Positions 8,493 through 18,522 of a DNA stretch of 64,000 nucleotides are shown here, one piece after another (within the stretch, counting starts at the first letter, position 1; each line of letters starts with the position of its first letter). Position numbers and translations under genes: made by a program. The stretch comes from an uncultured Lysobacteraceae bacterium (GTDB lineage: Bacteria; Pseudomonadota; Gammaproteobacteria; Xanthomonadales; Xanthomonadaceae). The stretch covers positions 372,001-436,000 of the forward strand of contig CADECF010000001.1 of NCBI GenBank assembly GCA_902825775.1. The letters run 5' to 3'. The notes under the pieces are model-generated. The model did not search any database. It worked only from the letters and a program-made list of their open reading frames with translations, and was not told the DNA's origin.

Positions 8493-9488
8493 ATGAGCGC
8501 TACTGATCCGAACGGCCGCGTCTTTGCGCGAATCGCCGGTACGGGCAGCTACCTTCCCGAGAAGGTGCTGACCAACGACGACCTCGCCAAGATGGTCGAC
8601 ACCAGCGACGAGTGGATCGTCTCGCGCAGCGGTATCCGCGAACGCCACATCGCCGCGGACGGCGAGACCACCGGCGATCTGGCCTACCACGCATCGGTGC
8701 GCGCGCTCGAAGCTGCTGGCGTGTCCGCCGACGAACTCGACCTGATCGTGCTCGGCACGACCACGCCGGACCTGATCTTCCCGTCGACCGCCTGCCTGCT
8801 GCAGCATCGGCTCGGCGCCAACGGCTGCCCGGCTTTCGACGTCAACGCCGCTTGTTCGGGTTTCGTCTACGCGTTGACCGTGGCCGACAAATTCATCAAG
8901 TCAGGCGCAGCCAAGACCGTGCTGGTGGTCGGTTCGGAAACCCTGAGCCGCATGGTCGACTGGACCGAACGCAGTTCCTGCGTGCTGTTCGGAGACGGCG
9001 CCGGCGCGGTGGTGCTCAAGGCCGATAGCGAAACCGGCATCCTCAGCACTCATCTGCACGCCGACGGCGGCAAGAAGGAATTGCTGTGGAATCCGGTCGG
9101 CGTGTCGGTCGGTTTCAAGCCCGAACTGCCCAATGCCGGCGTGCGCATCAACATGGCCGGCAGCGACGTGTTCAAGTACGCCGTCAAGGCATTGGACTCG
9201 GTGGTCGAGGAAACGCTCGAAGCCAACGGCATCGACCGCCACGAGCTCGACTGGCTGATCCCGCACCAGGCCAACCTGCGCATCATCGAAGCCACGGCCA
9301 AGCGCCTGGACATGCCGATGGACCGGGTGATCGTGACCGTCGACAAGCACGGCAACACCTCGTCCGGATCGGTGCCGTTGGCGCTGGACGAAGCGGTGCG
9401 GTCGGGCAAGATCCAGCGCGGCCAACTGGTGCTGCTGGAAGCCTTCGGCGGCGGCTTCACGTGGGGCAGCGCACTGCTGCGCTACTGA
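8493..9488 (+). CDS. fabH: 3-oxoacyl-ACP synthase III (KAS III)
   Basis: A 331-residue enzyme that starts fatty-acid chains by condensing acetyl-CoA (or a branched primer) with malonyl-ACP. The catalytic triad is visible: Cys121 in '[12 protein letters not shown]', His258 in '[10 protein letters not shown]' and Asn288 in 'KHGNTSSG'. The N-terminus has '[26 protein letters not shown]' features spread over residues 17-42. Length is slightly above E. coli FabH (317). It lies first in the fab cluster, separated from fabD by a repeat and a small opposite-strand gene. Confidence 0.97.
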   Translation: MSATDPNGRVFARIAGTGSYLPEKVLTNDDLAKMVDTSDEWIVSRSGIRERHIAADGETTGDLAYHASVRALEAAGVSADELDLIVLGTTTPDLIFPSTACLLQHRLGANGCPAFDVNAACSGFVYALTVADKFIKSGAAKTVLVVGSETLSRMVDWTERSSCVLFGDGAGAVVLKADSETGILSTHLHADGGKKELLWNPVGVSVGFKPELPNAGVRINMAGSDVFKYAVKALDSVVEETLEANGIDRHELDWLIPHQANLRIIEATAKRLDMPMDRVIVTVDKHGNTSSGSVPLALDEAVRSGKIQRGQLVLLEAFGGGFTWGSALLRY

Positions 9489-9500
9489 GTTCAAGCCCGT

Positions 9501-9629
9501 GCTGTTTCCCCCTTTGAAAAAGGGGGATTAAGGGGGATTTGCTTTTGATCTTGCCTTTAAGGGCAACAGCAAAAGCAAATCCCCCATCGCCTGTGGCGAT
9601 TCGCCCCCTTTTTCAAAGGGGGCAACAGC
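9501..9629. repeat. Long imperfect inverted repeat downstream of fabH
   Basis: The left arm begins 'gctgtttccccctttgaaaa' and the right arm ends with its near-complement, closing at 'gcaacagc'. Inside are further G-runs ('gggggattaagggggattt') and C-runs, so several hairpins can form. A related short copy lies at 58049-58072. It sits where fabH mRNA would end and could stop or stabilise the transcript. Confidence 0.75.
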
Positions 9630-9635
9630 AACGGC

Positions 9636-9788
9636 TCAGCCTCGCCGCTTGAAATACTGCACCTCGCGCTCGTGCTTTTCCGCCGCCGCGCGCGTCTTGA
9701 ACGTACCCAGATTGCGCCGCTTGCCGGTGCGCGGATCCTGCTTGCGCGAGTACAGCCGATATTCGCCTGATGCCAGTTTACGGATCAT
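9636..9788 (-). CDS. Small conserved basic protein, 50 residues, unknown function
   Basis: The reading 'MIRKLASGEYRLYSRKQDPR' starts at 9788 and runs on through 'NLGTFKTRAAAEKHEREVQY' to 'FKRRG'. It is very basic and has the look of a small AP2-like or integrase-arm fold ('GTFKTRAAAEKHE'). I recall similar 50-residue proteins annotated as hypothetical in many proteobacteria. A longer frame from 9899 exists but adds residues unlike the core. It lies opposite to the fab genes, between fabH and fabD. Confidence 0.7.
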   Translation of the reverse strand: MIRKLASGEYRLYSRKQDPRTGKRRNLGTFKTRAAAEKHEREVQYFKRRG

Positions 9789-9928
9789 GCTCGCATCCTC
9801 CTCGCGCGCATCGCAGCAGGCCTGCGGTAAGCGCGCGGTGACGGCAGCGTGATCGCGGCCGCCGCGCACGATACGCACGGGTACAGACGAGGCCCGCATT
9901 TCGCCCTTATCATGCGCACCAGCCCTTC

Positions 9929-10897
9929 ATGGACAGGCGCGTGACCGCCACACATTCCACCGACCCGTCGCTGGCCTTCGTCTTCCCCGGCCAGGGTTCG
10001 CAATCGCTGGCGATGCTCGCCGAACTGGCCGAGCTGCATCCTTCAGTGCACGACACTTTTCGCGAGGCGTCCGATGGCGCCGGCGTCGATTTGTGGGCGC
10101 TGTCGCAAGGCGGCCCGGAAGAAATGCTCAACCGCACCGAATACACGCAGCCGGCATTGTTGGCCGCGGGCGTAGCGGTGTGGCGGCTGTGGCAGGCGCA
10201 GGGCGGGGCGCAGCCGGGCGTGCTTGCGGGGCATAGTCTGGGCGAATACGCCGCGCTGGTCGCCGCCGGTGCGCTGTCGCTGCGCGACGGCGCGCATCTG
10301 GTGCGCATCCGCGGCCAACTGATGCAGGAAGCCGCACCGCCCGGCACCGGTGCGATGGCCGCGGTGATCGGCGCCGAAGACGCACTGGTGAAAGAAGTCT
10401 GCCAGGAAGCTTCCGGTAGTCAGGTCGTAGTGCCCGCGAACTACAACTCCCCGGGCCAGATCGTGATCGGCGGCGACGCCGAGGCTGTCGATCGCGCGGT
10501 AGCGTTGCTCGCCGAACGCGGCGTGCGCAAGGTGGTCAAGCTGGCGGTCAGCGTGCCTTCTCATACGCCGCTGATGCGCGAAGCCGCCAACCGTCTGTCG
10601 GAGACGATGGCCGGGCTGTCGTGGCAAGCGCCGACGATTCCCGTCGTGCAGAACGTGGACGCCGAAGCGCGCGACAATGTGCAGTCGATCCGCGACGCGC
10701 TGGTGCGACAGCTGTATCTGCCGGTGCGCTGGACCGATTGCGTGCAGGCGCTGGCCGCGCGCGGCGCGACCCGCATCGGCGAATGCGGGCCGGGCAAGGT
10801 GCTCGCGGGCCTGATCAAGCGCATCGACAAGTCGCTGGATGCGCGCCCGCTCGGCACGCCGGGCGAATTCGAGGCCGCGTTGGCGGAATGGAAGTAA
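9929..10897 (+). CDS. fabD: Malonyl-CoA:ACP transacylase
   Basis: A 322-residue enzyme that loads malonyl groups from CoA onto ACP for chain extension. 'FVFPGQGSQ' lies at residues 17-25, the nucleophile Ser103 in 'GHSLGEYAAL', and the oxyanion/His region in 'VSVPSHTPLM'. ATG 9929 was used; a GTG at 9944 two codons into the unconserved start is possible. It is followed by a REP-like palindrome and then fabG, so these two are probably still co-transcribed. Confidence 0.96.
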   Translation: MDRRVTATHSTDPSLAFVFPGQGSQSLAMLAELAELHPSVHDTFREASDGAGVDLWALSQGGPEEMLNRTEYTQPALLAAGVAVWRLWQAQGGAQPGVLAGHSLGEYAALVAAGALSLRDGAHLVRIRGQLMQEAAPPGTGAMAAVIGAEDALVKEVCQEASGSQVVVPANYNSPGQIVIGGDAEAVDRAVALLAERGVRKVVKLAVSVPSHTPLMREAANRLSETMAGLSWQAPTIPVVQNVDAEARDNVQSIRDALVRQLYLPVRWTDCVQALAARGATRIGECGPGKVLAGLIKRIDKSLDARPLGTPGEFEAALAEWK

Positions 10898-10910
10898 CGC
10901 AGCGGCTTTT

Positions 10911-10987
10911 GTGGGAGCGGCTTTAGCCGCGAGCTTTTCCCAGGTCGCGGGTCAAGATCAAAAGATCGCGGCTAAAGCCGCTCCCAC
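10911..10987. repeat. GGAG-type REP pair between fabD and fabG
   Basis: Arms 'gtgggagcggctttagccgc' and 'gcggctaaagccgctcccac' face each other across a 37-base centre. Each arm is itself palindromic around 'cggctttagccg'. The whole can fold as one long hairpin in the fabD-fabG transcript. Confidence 0.85.
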
Positions 10988-11027
10988 AAAAAAGCATCGC
11001 GAAAAGCGCAAGAGGCATGAGGTGGAT

Positions 11028-11771
11028 ATGACGAAAGTTCTTGCTGGCGAAATCGCTCTGGTCACCGGCGCCAGCCGAGGCATCGGCGCGGCGATCGCCG
11101 ACACGCTGGCCGCGCAGGGCGCGACCGTGATCGGCACCGCCACGTCCGAATCCGGCGCACAAGCCATCGGCGCACGCATGCAGGCCGCGGGCGGCCACGG
11201 CCGCGTGCTGAACGTGACCGATGCCGCGGCCGTCGATGAATTGATCGATGCGATCGGCAAGGAATTCGGCGCCATCTCGATCCTGGTCAACAACGCCGGC
11301 ATCACCCGCGACAACCTGCTGATGCGGATGAAGGAAGAAGACTGGCAGGCGATCCTGGACACCAATCTCAGCAGCGTGTTCCGCACCTCGAAAGCGGTGA
11401 TGCGCGGGATGATGAAGGCGCGCAAGGGCCGCATCATCAATATCGCCTCGGTGATCGGCGCCACCGGCAATGCCGGCCAGGCCAATTACGCGGCGGCCAA
11501 GGCCGGCATCATCGCGTTCAGCAAGTCGCTGGCCAAGGAGATCGGCTCGCGCGGCGTCACAGTGAATGTGGTGGCGCCGGGCTTCATCGCCACCGACATG
11601 ACCCGCGACCTGCCGGAAGACAGCAAACAGGCGCTGATGGGGCAGATCGCGCTGGGACGCCTCGGCGAGCCGGCCGATATCGCCCAGGCCGTCGCCTTCC
11701 TTGCCGGCCCCGCGGCGAGCTACATCACCGGCGAGACCCTGCACGTCAACGGCGGCATGTACATGGCCTGA
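11028..11771 (+). CDS. fabG: 3-oxoacyl-ACP reductase
   Basis: A 247-residue short-chain dehydrogenase that reduces 3-ketoacyl-ACP with NADPH. 'TGASRGIG' is at 13-20, 'NNAG' at 88-91, Asn113 in 'DTNL', and the catalytic Ser141, Tyr154 and Lys158 ('IASVIG', 'ANYAAAKAG') are all present. The start at 11028 has AGGTGG close upstream; the longer frame upstream would read through the REP element and was rejected. Next in the cluster is acpP after 122 bp. Confidence 0.97.
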   Translation: MTKVLAGEIALVTGASRGIGAAIADTLAAQGATVIGTATSESGAQAIGARMQAAGGHGRVLNVTDAAAVDELIDAIGKEFGAISILVNNAGITRDNLLMRMKEEDWQAILDTNLSSVFRTSKAVMRGMMKARKGRIINIASVIGATGNAGQANYAAAKAGIIAFSKSLAKEIGSRGVTVNVVAPGFIATDMTRDLPEDSKQALMGQIALGRLGEPADIAQAVAFLAGPAASYITGETLHVNGGMYMA

Positions 11772-11893
11772 CGCCGGGCATAAAATCCGGCCGTAAATCA
11801 TTGAATCGACTGGTTGTATCCGCCCGCGCGCGGCACAATCCCCTTTCCACTACACTATCGCCCTGAACAGTCTCCCGGGAGGAGCAAGCACTC

Positions 11894-12133
11894 ATGAGCA
11901 GCATCGAAGAACGCGTCAAGAAAATCGTGGTCGAACAGCTCGGCGTCAAGGAAGATGAAGTCACCAACAGCGCTTCGTTCGTCGACGATCTCGGCGCCGA
12001 CTCGCTCGACACCGTGGAACTGGTGATGGCGCTCGAAGAAGAGTTCGAGTGCGAAATCCCCGACGAAGAAGCCGAGAAGATCACTTCGGTGCAGCAGGCG
12101 ATCGATTACATCAAGGCCCACGTCAAGGCCTGA
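11894..12133 (+). CDS. acpP: Acyl carrier protein
   Basis: A 79-residue acidic protein with the 4'-phosphopantetheine site Ser37 in '[11 protein letters not shown]'. It carries the growing acyl chain between the Fab enzymes and also feeds lipid A and other acylations. 'gggaggagc' just upstream is a strong ribosome-binding site, in keeping with the high demand for ACP. It is flanked by fabG and fabF in the usual order. Confidence 0.98.
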   Translation: MSSIEERVKKIVVEQLGVKEDEVTNSASFVDDLGADSLDTVELVMALEEEFECEIPDEEAEKITSVQQAIDYIKAHVKA

Positions 12134-12238
12134 CGTTAATAAGCTTGATGCTGTCGAGCGAGGCCGGTCGTCGGCCGGACTTCCAATGAAGACCGCCACG
12201 CGATTGAAACTTCGATCCGCGGGCGGGTCGTGACAAGC

Positions 12239-12264
12239 CACGGGGCCGCGTTCGCGGCCCCGTG
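12239..12264 (+). terminator. GC-rich hairpin between acpP and fabF
   Basis: An 11-bp perfect stem ('cacggggccgc' against 'gcggccccgtg') with a tiny loop. No T-run follows, so it may be a partial terminator or an mRNA-stabilising end for the abundant acpP message rather than a complete stop. Confidence 0.5.
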
Positions 12265-12324
12265 CGTTTGCGCAGGGGCATGCGCCTGCGTACGGGCAAC
12301 AGACATAGGATCCAGGAGAGGGTT

Positions 12325-13563
<1,239 letters not shown>

Positions 13564-13570
13564 CTTCTCT

Positions 13571-13650
13571 GTGGGAGCGGCTTCAGCCGCGAGCTCTTCG
13601 GTAGCCGCAGCGCCTCACGCAAGAGCTCGCGGCTGAAGCCGCTCCCACAA
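13571..13650. repeat. GGAG-type REP pair between fabF and pabB
   Basis: Arms 'gtgggagcggcttcagccgc' and 'gcggctgaagccgctcccac' are exact complements around a 40-base centre that itself contains 'gagctctt' and 'aagagctc'. The right arm ends 8 bases before the pabB ATG. Confidence 0.9.
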
Positions 13651-13658
13651 AAAAGCAC

Positions 13659-15008
13659 ATGCTCGTCACTCGCACGCTCCCCCGGGACACCGACCTGCTG
13701 GCCCTGCACCGGCAAGCGCCGTCGCGTTATCCGATGCTGTTGGAGTCCGCCGCCAGCGGCACCGTGCACGGCCGCTGGGACTTGCTGCTCGGCACGAACG
13801 GCGAATCGCTGGCGCTGCATGCCGACGGCATCGTTCGGCGCGAGGACGGCAACACGGCCGCCGGCGATTTCCTGTCCGCGCTCGATGCGGACTGGCGCGG
13901 CGCGCGCATCGCACGCGAAGAGCCGCGATGGCCTTTCCACGGCGGTTGGGCTCTATTCCTGGCTTACGAACTCGCTTCGCAGGTGGAGCCGGTGCTGCGT
14001 TTGCCCGCCGCGGCCGGCAAACTGCCGACAGCGCTCGCAATGCGTTGTCCTGCGGCGGTGTTGCGCGATCATGCGACCGGCGATTGCGTCATGGTCGCCG
14101 AAGAGGGCCATGCGGCGATGTTGGATGCGATCGCGCAGGATCTCGCGTCGGTGCGGTCCCCAGAGCTAGCTTGGCAGCCGCCGCACGCGCTGATCGAAGA
14201 CGAACCGGACAGGTACGCGCGCGGCGTCGAACGCATCCTCGAATATCTCGCCGCCGGCGATGTGTTCCAAGTGAACCTGTCGCGCGCATGGCGGGCCGAA
14301 TTCGAAAACGATGTCGATCCCGCGGCGTTCTACGCGCAACTGCGCAGCGCCAATCCGTCGCCGTTCGCCGGCCTTTTCGCGTGCCAGGGCTGGGCGGTGG
14401 CGAGTTCTTCGCCGGAACGCCTGGTCTCGGTGCGGGGCGATCTGGTCGAAACCCGCCCGATCGCCGGCACGCGCGCGCGTTTCGCCGGCGACGACGATGC
14501 CGCGCGCATCCGCGAACTCGTCGGCCATCCCAAGGAACGCGCCGAACACGTCATGCTGATCGACCTGGAACGCAACGACCTGGGCCGCGTCTGCGTACCG
14601 GGCAGCGTCGAAGTCGACGAATTGATGACAGTGGAAAGCTATGCGCACGTCCACCATATCGTGAGCAACGTGCGCGGCCGGCTGCGCGCCGGGACGACGC
14701 CGGGCGAGACGATTCGCGCGGTCTTTCCCGGCGGCACCATCACCGGCTGTCCCAAAGTGCGCTGCATGCAGATCATCGCCGAGCTGGAAGGCGTCGGCCG
14801 CGGCGCCTACACCGGCGCGATGGGTTGGCTGAACCGCGATGGCGATCTCGATTTGAACATCCTGATCCGCAGCGCGGAAATAGAAGGCGCAACGATGCGC
14901 TTCCGTGCCGGCGCAGGCATCGTCGCCGACTCCGATCCGCAGCGCGAGTTGGAAGAGACGCGCGCCAAAGCGCGCGGTATGTTGCGCGCTTTGGGGGCGT
15001 CGTCGTGA
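13659..15008 (+). CDS. pabB: Aminodeoxychorismate synthase component I
   Basis: A 449-residue chorismate-utilising enzyme, expected to make 4-amino-4-deoxychorismate for folate with a glutaminase partner encoded elsewhere. Motifs: 'DVFQVNLSRAW' (201-211), 'SSSPERLVSV', 'LIDLERNDLGRVC', and 'GGTITGCPKVRCMQI'. The loop at 267-272 is PIAGTR, with Ala269 where E. coli PabB has the lysine of PIKGT; Ala is the form seen in anthranilate synthase. The overlap with pabC argues for PabB. The ATG lacks a clear ribosome-binding site because the REP arm occupies that place. Confidence 0.85.
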   Translation: MLVTRTLPRDTDLLALHRQAPSRYPMLLESAASGTVHGRWDLLLGTNGESLALHADGIVRREDGNTAAGDFLSALDADWRGARIAREEPRWPFHGGWALFLAYELASQVEPVLRLPAAAGKLPTALAMRCPAAVLRDHATGDCVMVAEEGHAAMLDAIAQDLASVRSPELAWQPPHALIEDEPDRYARGVERILEYLAAGDVFQVNLSRAWRAEFENDVDPAAFYAQLRSANPSPFAGLFACQGWAVASSSPERLVSVRGDLVETRPIAGTRARFAGDDDAARIRELVGHPKERAEHVMLIDLERNDLGRVCVPGSVEVDELMTVESYAHVHHIVSNVRGRLRAGTTPGETIRAVFPGGTITGCPKVRCMQIIAELEGVGRGAYTGAMGWLNRDGDLDLNILIRSAEIEGATMRFRAGAGIVADSDPQRELEETRAKARGMLRALGASS

Positions 15009-15832
15009 ATGCACGCATCTTCGTCGGAGACCGTCGCGTCGAAGGCGTCGCCGCCGACGACCGCGGCCTCGCATACGGCGACGGCCTGTTCGAGACGTTG
15101 CGCGCCTATCGCGGCGAGGCGCCTTGGTGGGATGCGCATTGGGCGCGTCTCGAGCGCGGCGCGCAGCGATTGCGGCTGCCGCTGCCCGACCAGGATTTCG
15201 TCCGTGCTCAAGCCGATGCCGCGCTCGAAGGTGTGGACGCGGGCGTACTCAAGTTGATCGTCACCCGCGGCAGCGGCGGCCGCGGTTACGCGCCCGCGGA
15301 AGCGGCCGAACCAGCGTGGATCCTATCCGCGCATCCGTTGCCATCGGCGTTGCGCGACGGATTGGCGTTGCGCTGGTGCGATACGCGTCTGTCGATCCAG
15401 CCCGCGCTGGCCGGCATTAAGCATTGCAACCGTCTCGAACAGGTGCTCGCGCGCGCCGAATGGAACGATGCATCCGCCTCCGACCGGGACGCGGACGAGG
15501 GCCTGATGCTCGACACCGAAGACAATGTGGTCTGCGCCACGGCCGCGAACGTGTTCGCGCGAATCGACGGCCGCTGGCTCACGCCGCGCATGGACCGCTG
15601 CGGCGTGGCCGGCGTCTGCCGGGCCTGGGTCCTGTCCGAATTGAACGCCGATGAATCGCGCCTGTCCCGTCCGCAGCTCGAATCGGCCGAGACGGTTTTC
15701 CTCTGCAATGCGGTGCGCGGTATCCTGCCGGTAGCCCGGCTCGGCGAACGTGCCTGGGCGCCCCATCCGCAAGTATCGGTCTTGCGCGGCCATCTGGCCG
15801 CCGCGGCGCCGATGTTCGCGACCCACGAATGA
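15005..15832 (+). CDS. pabC: Aminodeoxychorismate lyase (PLP-dependent)
   Basis: A 275-residue class IV aminotransferase-fold enzyme that splits aminodeoxychorismate into p-aminobenzoate and pyruvate. 'YGDGLFETLRAYRG' lies near the N-terminus, and the PLP lysine is in 'LAGIKHCNRLEQVLAR'. 'ATAANVFARIDGRWLTP' is the other family motif. The GTG start overlaps the pabB stop as GTGA, so the two proteins should be made in step. Branched-chain or D-amino-acid transaminases share the fold, but the lyase motif and neighbour decide. Confidence 0.93.
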   Translation: MNARIFVGDRRVEGVAADDRGLAYGDGLFETLRAYRGEAPWWDAHWARLERGAQRLRLPLPDQDFVRAQADAALEGVDAGVLKLIVTRGSGGRGYAPAEAAEPAWILSAHPLPSALRDGLALRWCDTRLSIQPALAGIKHCNRLEQVLARAEWNDASASDRDADEGLMLDTEDNVVCATAANVFARIDGRWLTPRMDRCGVAGVCRAWVLSELNADESRLSRPQLESAETVFLCNAVRGILPVARLGERAWAPHPQVSVLRGHLAAAAPMFATHE

Positions 15833-15845
15833 AGGATCACAACGC

Positions 15846-16913
15846 GTGAGCCGCAAGCGCCGCATCGGTATGTTCTTCGTGCTTTCCGCGCTGCTCGCCG
15901 GCGCGGCCGCGTACATGCTCTGGCAGCGCTACGCCGGTTTCGCCGACGCGCCGGTCGCCGGCATCGAAGCGGGCGAGACGCTCCTGGTCGAACGCGGCGA
16001 CAATTTTCCGCAAGTGTTGCGCAAGCTGCGCGCGGCCGGCGTCCGCGATGGCCAGGATGTCGAATGGCAGTTGCTGGCGCGGCAGATCGGTGCGGCCGGC
16101 AGGCTTCAAGTGGGCGAATACGCGCTGCAGCCGGGCGCCACGCCGCGCGAACTGCTGGCGGCGATGCGCGACGGCAAGATCGTCAGTTACCGCTTCACCA
16201 TCGTCGAAGGCTGGAACATCCGCGAACTGCGCGCCGCGCTCGGCAAGGCGACGCCGTTGAAACTGGAAACCACCCAGCTCGACGATGCGGCGCTGATGCA
16301 GGCGCTCGGCCACGGCGGCCAGCATCCGGAGGGCCGTTTCCTGCCGGAAACCTATCAGTACAACCGCGGCGACACCGACCTCAAGATCTTGAAGCGCGCA
16401 TACGATGCGATGGACAAAGCGCTGGACCGGGCCTGGAACGAACGCGCCGCCGACACGCCGCTGAAAGACAAGGACGAAGCGCTGATCCTGGCTTCGATCG
16501 TCGAAAAGGAAACCGGCATCGCTTCGGAACGGCCGCAGATCGCCGGCGTATTCGCGCGCCGCCTGAAGCTGGGCATGCTGTTGCAGACCGACCCGACCGT
16601 GATCTACGGCATGGGCAGCAATTACGCCGGCAACATCCGCCGCCAGGATCTCACTACGGACACGCCGTACAACACCTACACGCGGGCCGGACTGCCGCCG
16701 ACGCCGATCGCCATGCCCGGTGCGGATGCGTTGCGTTCGGCGACCAATCCGGCCGACGGCGATGCGTTGTTCTTCGTCGCGGTGGGCGACGGCAGCGGCC
16801 GTCATGTATTCACCCGTACGCTGGGCGAACATCAGACGGCGGTGCGCGAGTACCTTCAACGCTATCGCCAACAGCGTCAGACGCCTGCGCCGACGCCGGT
16901 TCCCGCGCAATGA
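15846..16913 (+). CDS. mltG: Endolytic murein transglycosylase MltG
   Basis: A 355-residue inner-membrane protein with one N-terminal helix (about 8-24) and a periplasmic YceG domain. The catalytic Glu222 is in 'LASIVEKETG', followed by 'RLKLGMLLQTDPTV' and 'NTYTRAGLPPTPIAMPG'. MltG cleaves nascent peptidoglycan and is a proposed terminator of glycan chain growth. The GTG at 15846 with AAGGA upstream gives the normal N-terminus; an ATG further upstream would lie inside pabC. The stop overlaps the tmk start (ATGA). Confidence 0.95.
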   Translation: MSRKRRIGMFFVLSALLAGAAAYMLWQRYAGFADAPVAGIEAGETLLVERGDNFPQVLRKLRAAGVRDGQDVEWQLLARQIGAAGRLQVGEYALQPGATPRELLAAMRDGKIVSYRFTIVEGWNIRELRAALGKATPLKLETTQLDDAALMQALGHGGQHPEGRFLPETYQYNRGDTDLKILKRAYDAMDKALDRAWNERAADTPLKDKDEALILASIVEKETGIASERPQIAGVFARRLKLGMLLQTDPTVIYGMGSNYAGNIRRQDLTTDTPYNTYTRAGLPPTPIAMPGADALRSATNPADGDALFFVAVGDGSGRHVFTRTLGEHQTAVREYLQRYRQQRQTPAPTPVPAQ

Positions 16914-17551
16914 CGACGCTGCAAACCAAATCGCGGTTCATCACGCTCGAAGGCGGCGAGGGCGCCGGCAAGTCGACGGTGATCACCGCGTTGCGCGACG
17001 CGCTGGAAACGGCAGGCGAGAACGTGGTCTGCACCCGCGAGCCGGGCGGCACGCCGCTGGCGGAAGAGATCCGCAGTCTGCTGCTGGATCCGCAGCACGA
17101 AGCGGCCGCGCCGCACACCGAGTTGCTGCTGATGTTCGCGGCCCGCGCGCAGCACGTGCGCCAAACGATACTGCCGGCGCTCGAACGCGGCGCGTGGGTG
17201 ATCAGCGACCGCTTCACCGATTCGAGCTACGCCTACCAGGGCGGCGGACGCGGCTTGGATGCCGCGCTCATCGCCGAACTCGAGCGTCAGGTCGTCGGCA
17301 TCGTGCCTGCCATGACCCTGCTGCTGGACATCGACGTGCATGAAGGCCGCGTGCGCACCAATACCCGCGACCTGTGGCCCGACCGCATCGAACGCGAGCA
17401 GGAGGATTTCTTCGCGCGCGCGCGCGGCGTGTTCCTGTTGCGCGCGCAGGCCGAGCCGGACCGCTTCCGGGTGATCGACGCCGCGCGTCCGCGCGAGCAG
17501 GTCGCCGCCGATGCGGTGGCGCATCTGCTGGCTTTGCGGGCGTCGCGATGA
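16910..17551 (+). CDS. tmk: Thymidylate kinase
   Basis: A 213-residue kinase converting dTMP to dTDP. The P-loop 'GGEGAGKST' is near residue 14, followed by 'TREPGGTP', the DR motif in 'ISDRFTDSSYAYQGGGRG', and a lid with 'NTRDLWPDRIEREQEDFF'. It starts at the ATG that overlaps the mltG stop and ends by overlapping the holB start, as part of the chained pabB-pilZ operon. Confidence 0.97.
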   Translation: MTTLQTKSRFITLEGGEGAGKSTVITALRDALETAGENVVCTREPGGTPLAEEIRSLLLDPQHEAAAPHTELLLMFAARAQHVRQTILPALERGAWVISDRFTDSSYAYQGGGRGLDAALIAELERQVVGIVPAMTLLLDIDVHEGRVRTNTRDLWPDRIEREQEDFFARARGVFLLRAQAEPDRFRVIDAARPREQVAADAVAHLLALRASR

Positions 17552-18522
17552 GCGCCGCCGGCCGCCGTTTCGCGCCATGGCAGCAGCGGGTTTACGACCA
17601 GGCCTGCGAGGCGATCGACGCCGGCCGGCTTGCGCACGGACTGCTGTTCTGCGGCCCGGCGAACCTGGGCAAGCGTGCGGTGGCCGAGCGTTTGGCCCAG
17701 CGCCTGTTGTGCGTATCGCGCGGTAACGACGGCGAACCCTGCGGCCAGTGCCGCGGCTGCCAATTGCTGGCGGCCGGCACCCATCCGGATTTCAGCCTCG
17801 TCTCTTTCGTATTCAATCGCGAAGGCACCCGCCTGCGCACCGAGATCGTGATCGAACAGATCCGCGACCTGTCGGAAAAGCTCACCCTCACGTCGCAGTA
17901 CGGCGGCGCGCAGGTCGCGATCATCGATCCGGCCGACGCGATCAACCACGCCGCCTGCAACGCCCTGCTGAAAACGCTCGAAGAACCGGTGCCGGGGCGT
18001 TACCTGTGGCTGGTCAGCGCTCATCCCGCGCGGCTGCCGGCGACCATCCGCAGCCGCTGCCAGAAGTTGGAATTCCGGCTGCCGCCGCAGGCCGAGGCGG
18101 TGGCCTGGCTGGGTGGGCAGGGGCATGCCGAATCGGCCGCCGCCGAAGCGCTCGAGGCCGCGCGCGGCCATCCCGGCCTGGCCGATGCCTGGCTGCGCGA
18201 TGGCGTCTTCAAGTTGCGCCGCGAAGTGGCGACCGATCTCGGCCGGCTACGCCGCGGCGAAGCCGCCGCCCTCGAAACCGCGCAACGCTGGACCGCCGAC
18301 GAACACGCCGGCCTGCGTTTGCGCTTCGCCGCGGACCTGGCCTTGGCCGAGGCCGCAGGCTTGACCGAGACGGCGCGAACGCGCAGTCTGGCCGCGTGGT
18401 TCGACGCGGCCAATCGCACCCGCGATTTGTTGCGTACGACAGTGCGGGCCGACCTGGCGGTCGCGGATCTATTGTTGTCCTGGCGTGGGGAAGACGGCAG
18501 GGCGGTCGGGGGTGGCAGATGA
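17548..18522 (+). CDS. holB: DNA polymerase III delta' subunit
   Basis: A 324-residue clamp-loader subunit. The ATPase-like fold has a degenerate P-loop 'GPANLGKR', typical of delta', and a zinc module with Cys55, Cys65, Cys68 and Cys71 ('EPCGQCRGCQLL'). 'NALLKTLEEPVPG' and 'TIRSRCQKLEF' match the SRC region of clamp loaders. The start overlaps the tmk stop and the stop overlaps the pilZ start, both as ATGA. Confidence 0.95.
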   Translation: MSAAGRRFAPWQQRVYDQACEAIDAGRLAHGLLFCGPANLGKRAVAERLAQRLLCVSRGNDGEPCGQCRGCQLLAAGTHPDFSLVSFVFNREGTRLRTEIVIEQIRDLSEKLTLTSQYGGAQVAIIDPADAINHAACNALLKTLEEPVPGRYLWLVSAHPARLPATIRSRCQKLEFRLPPQAEAVAWLGGQGHAESAAAEALEAARGHPGLADAWLRDGVFKLRREVATDLGRLRRGEAAALETAQRWTADEHAGLRLRFAADLALAEAAGLTETARTRSLAAWFDAANRTRDLLRTTVRADLAVADLLLSWRGEDGRAVGGGR

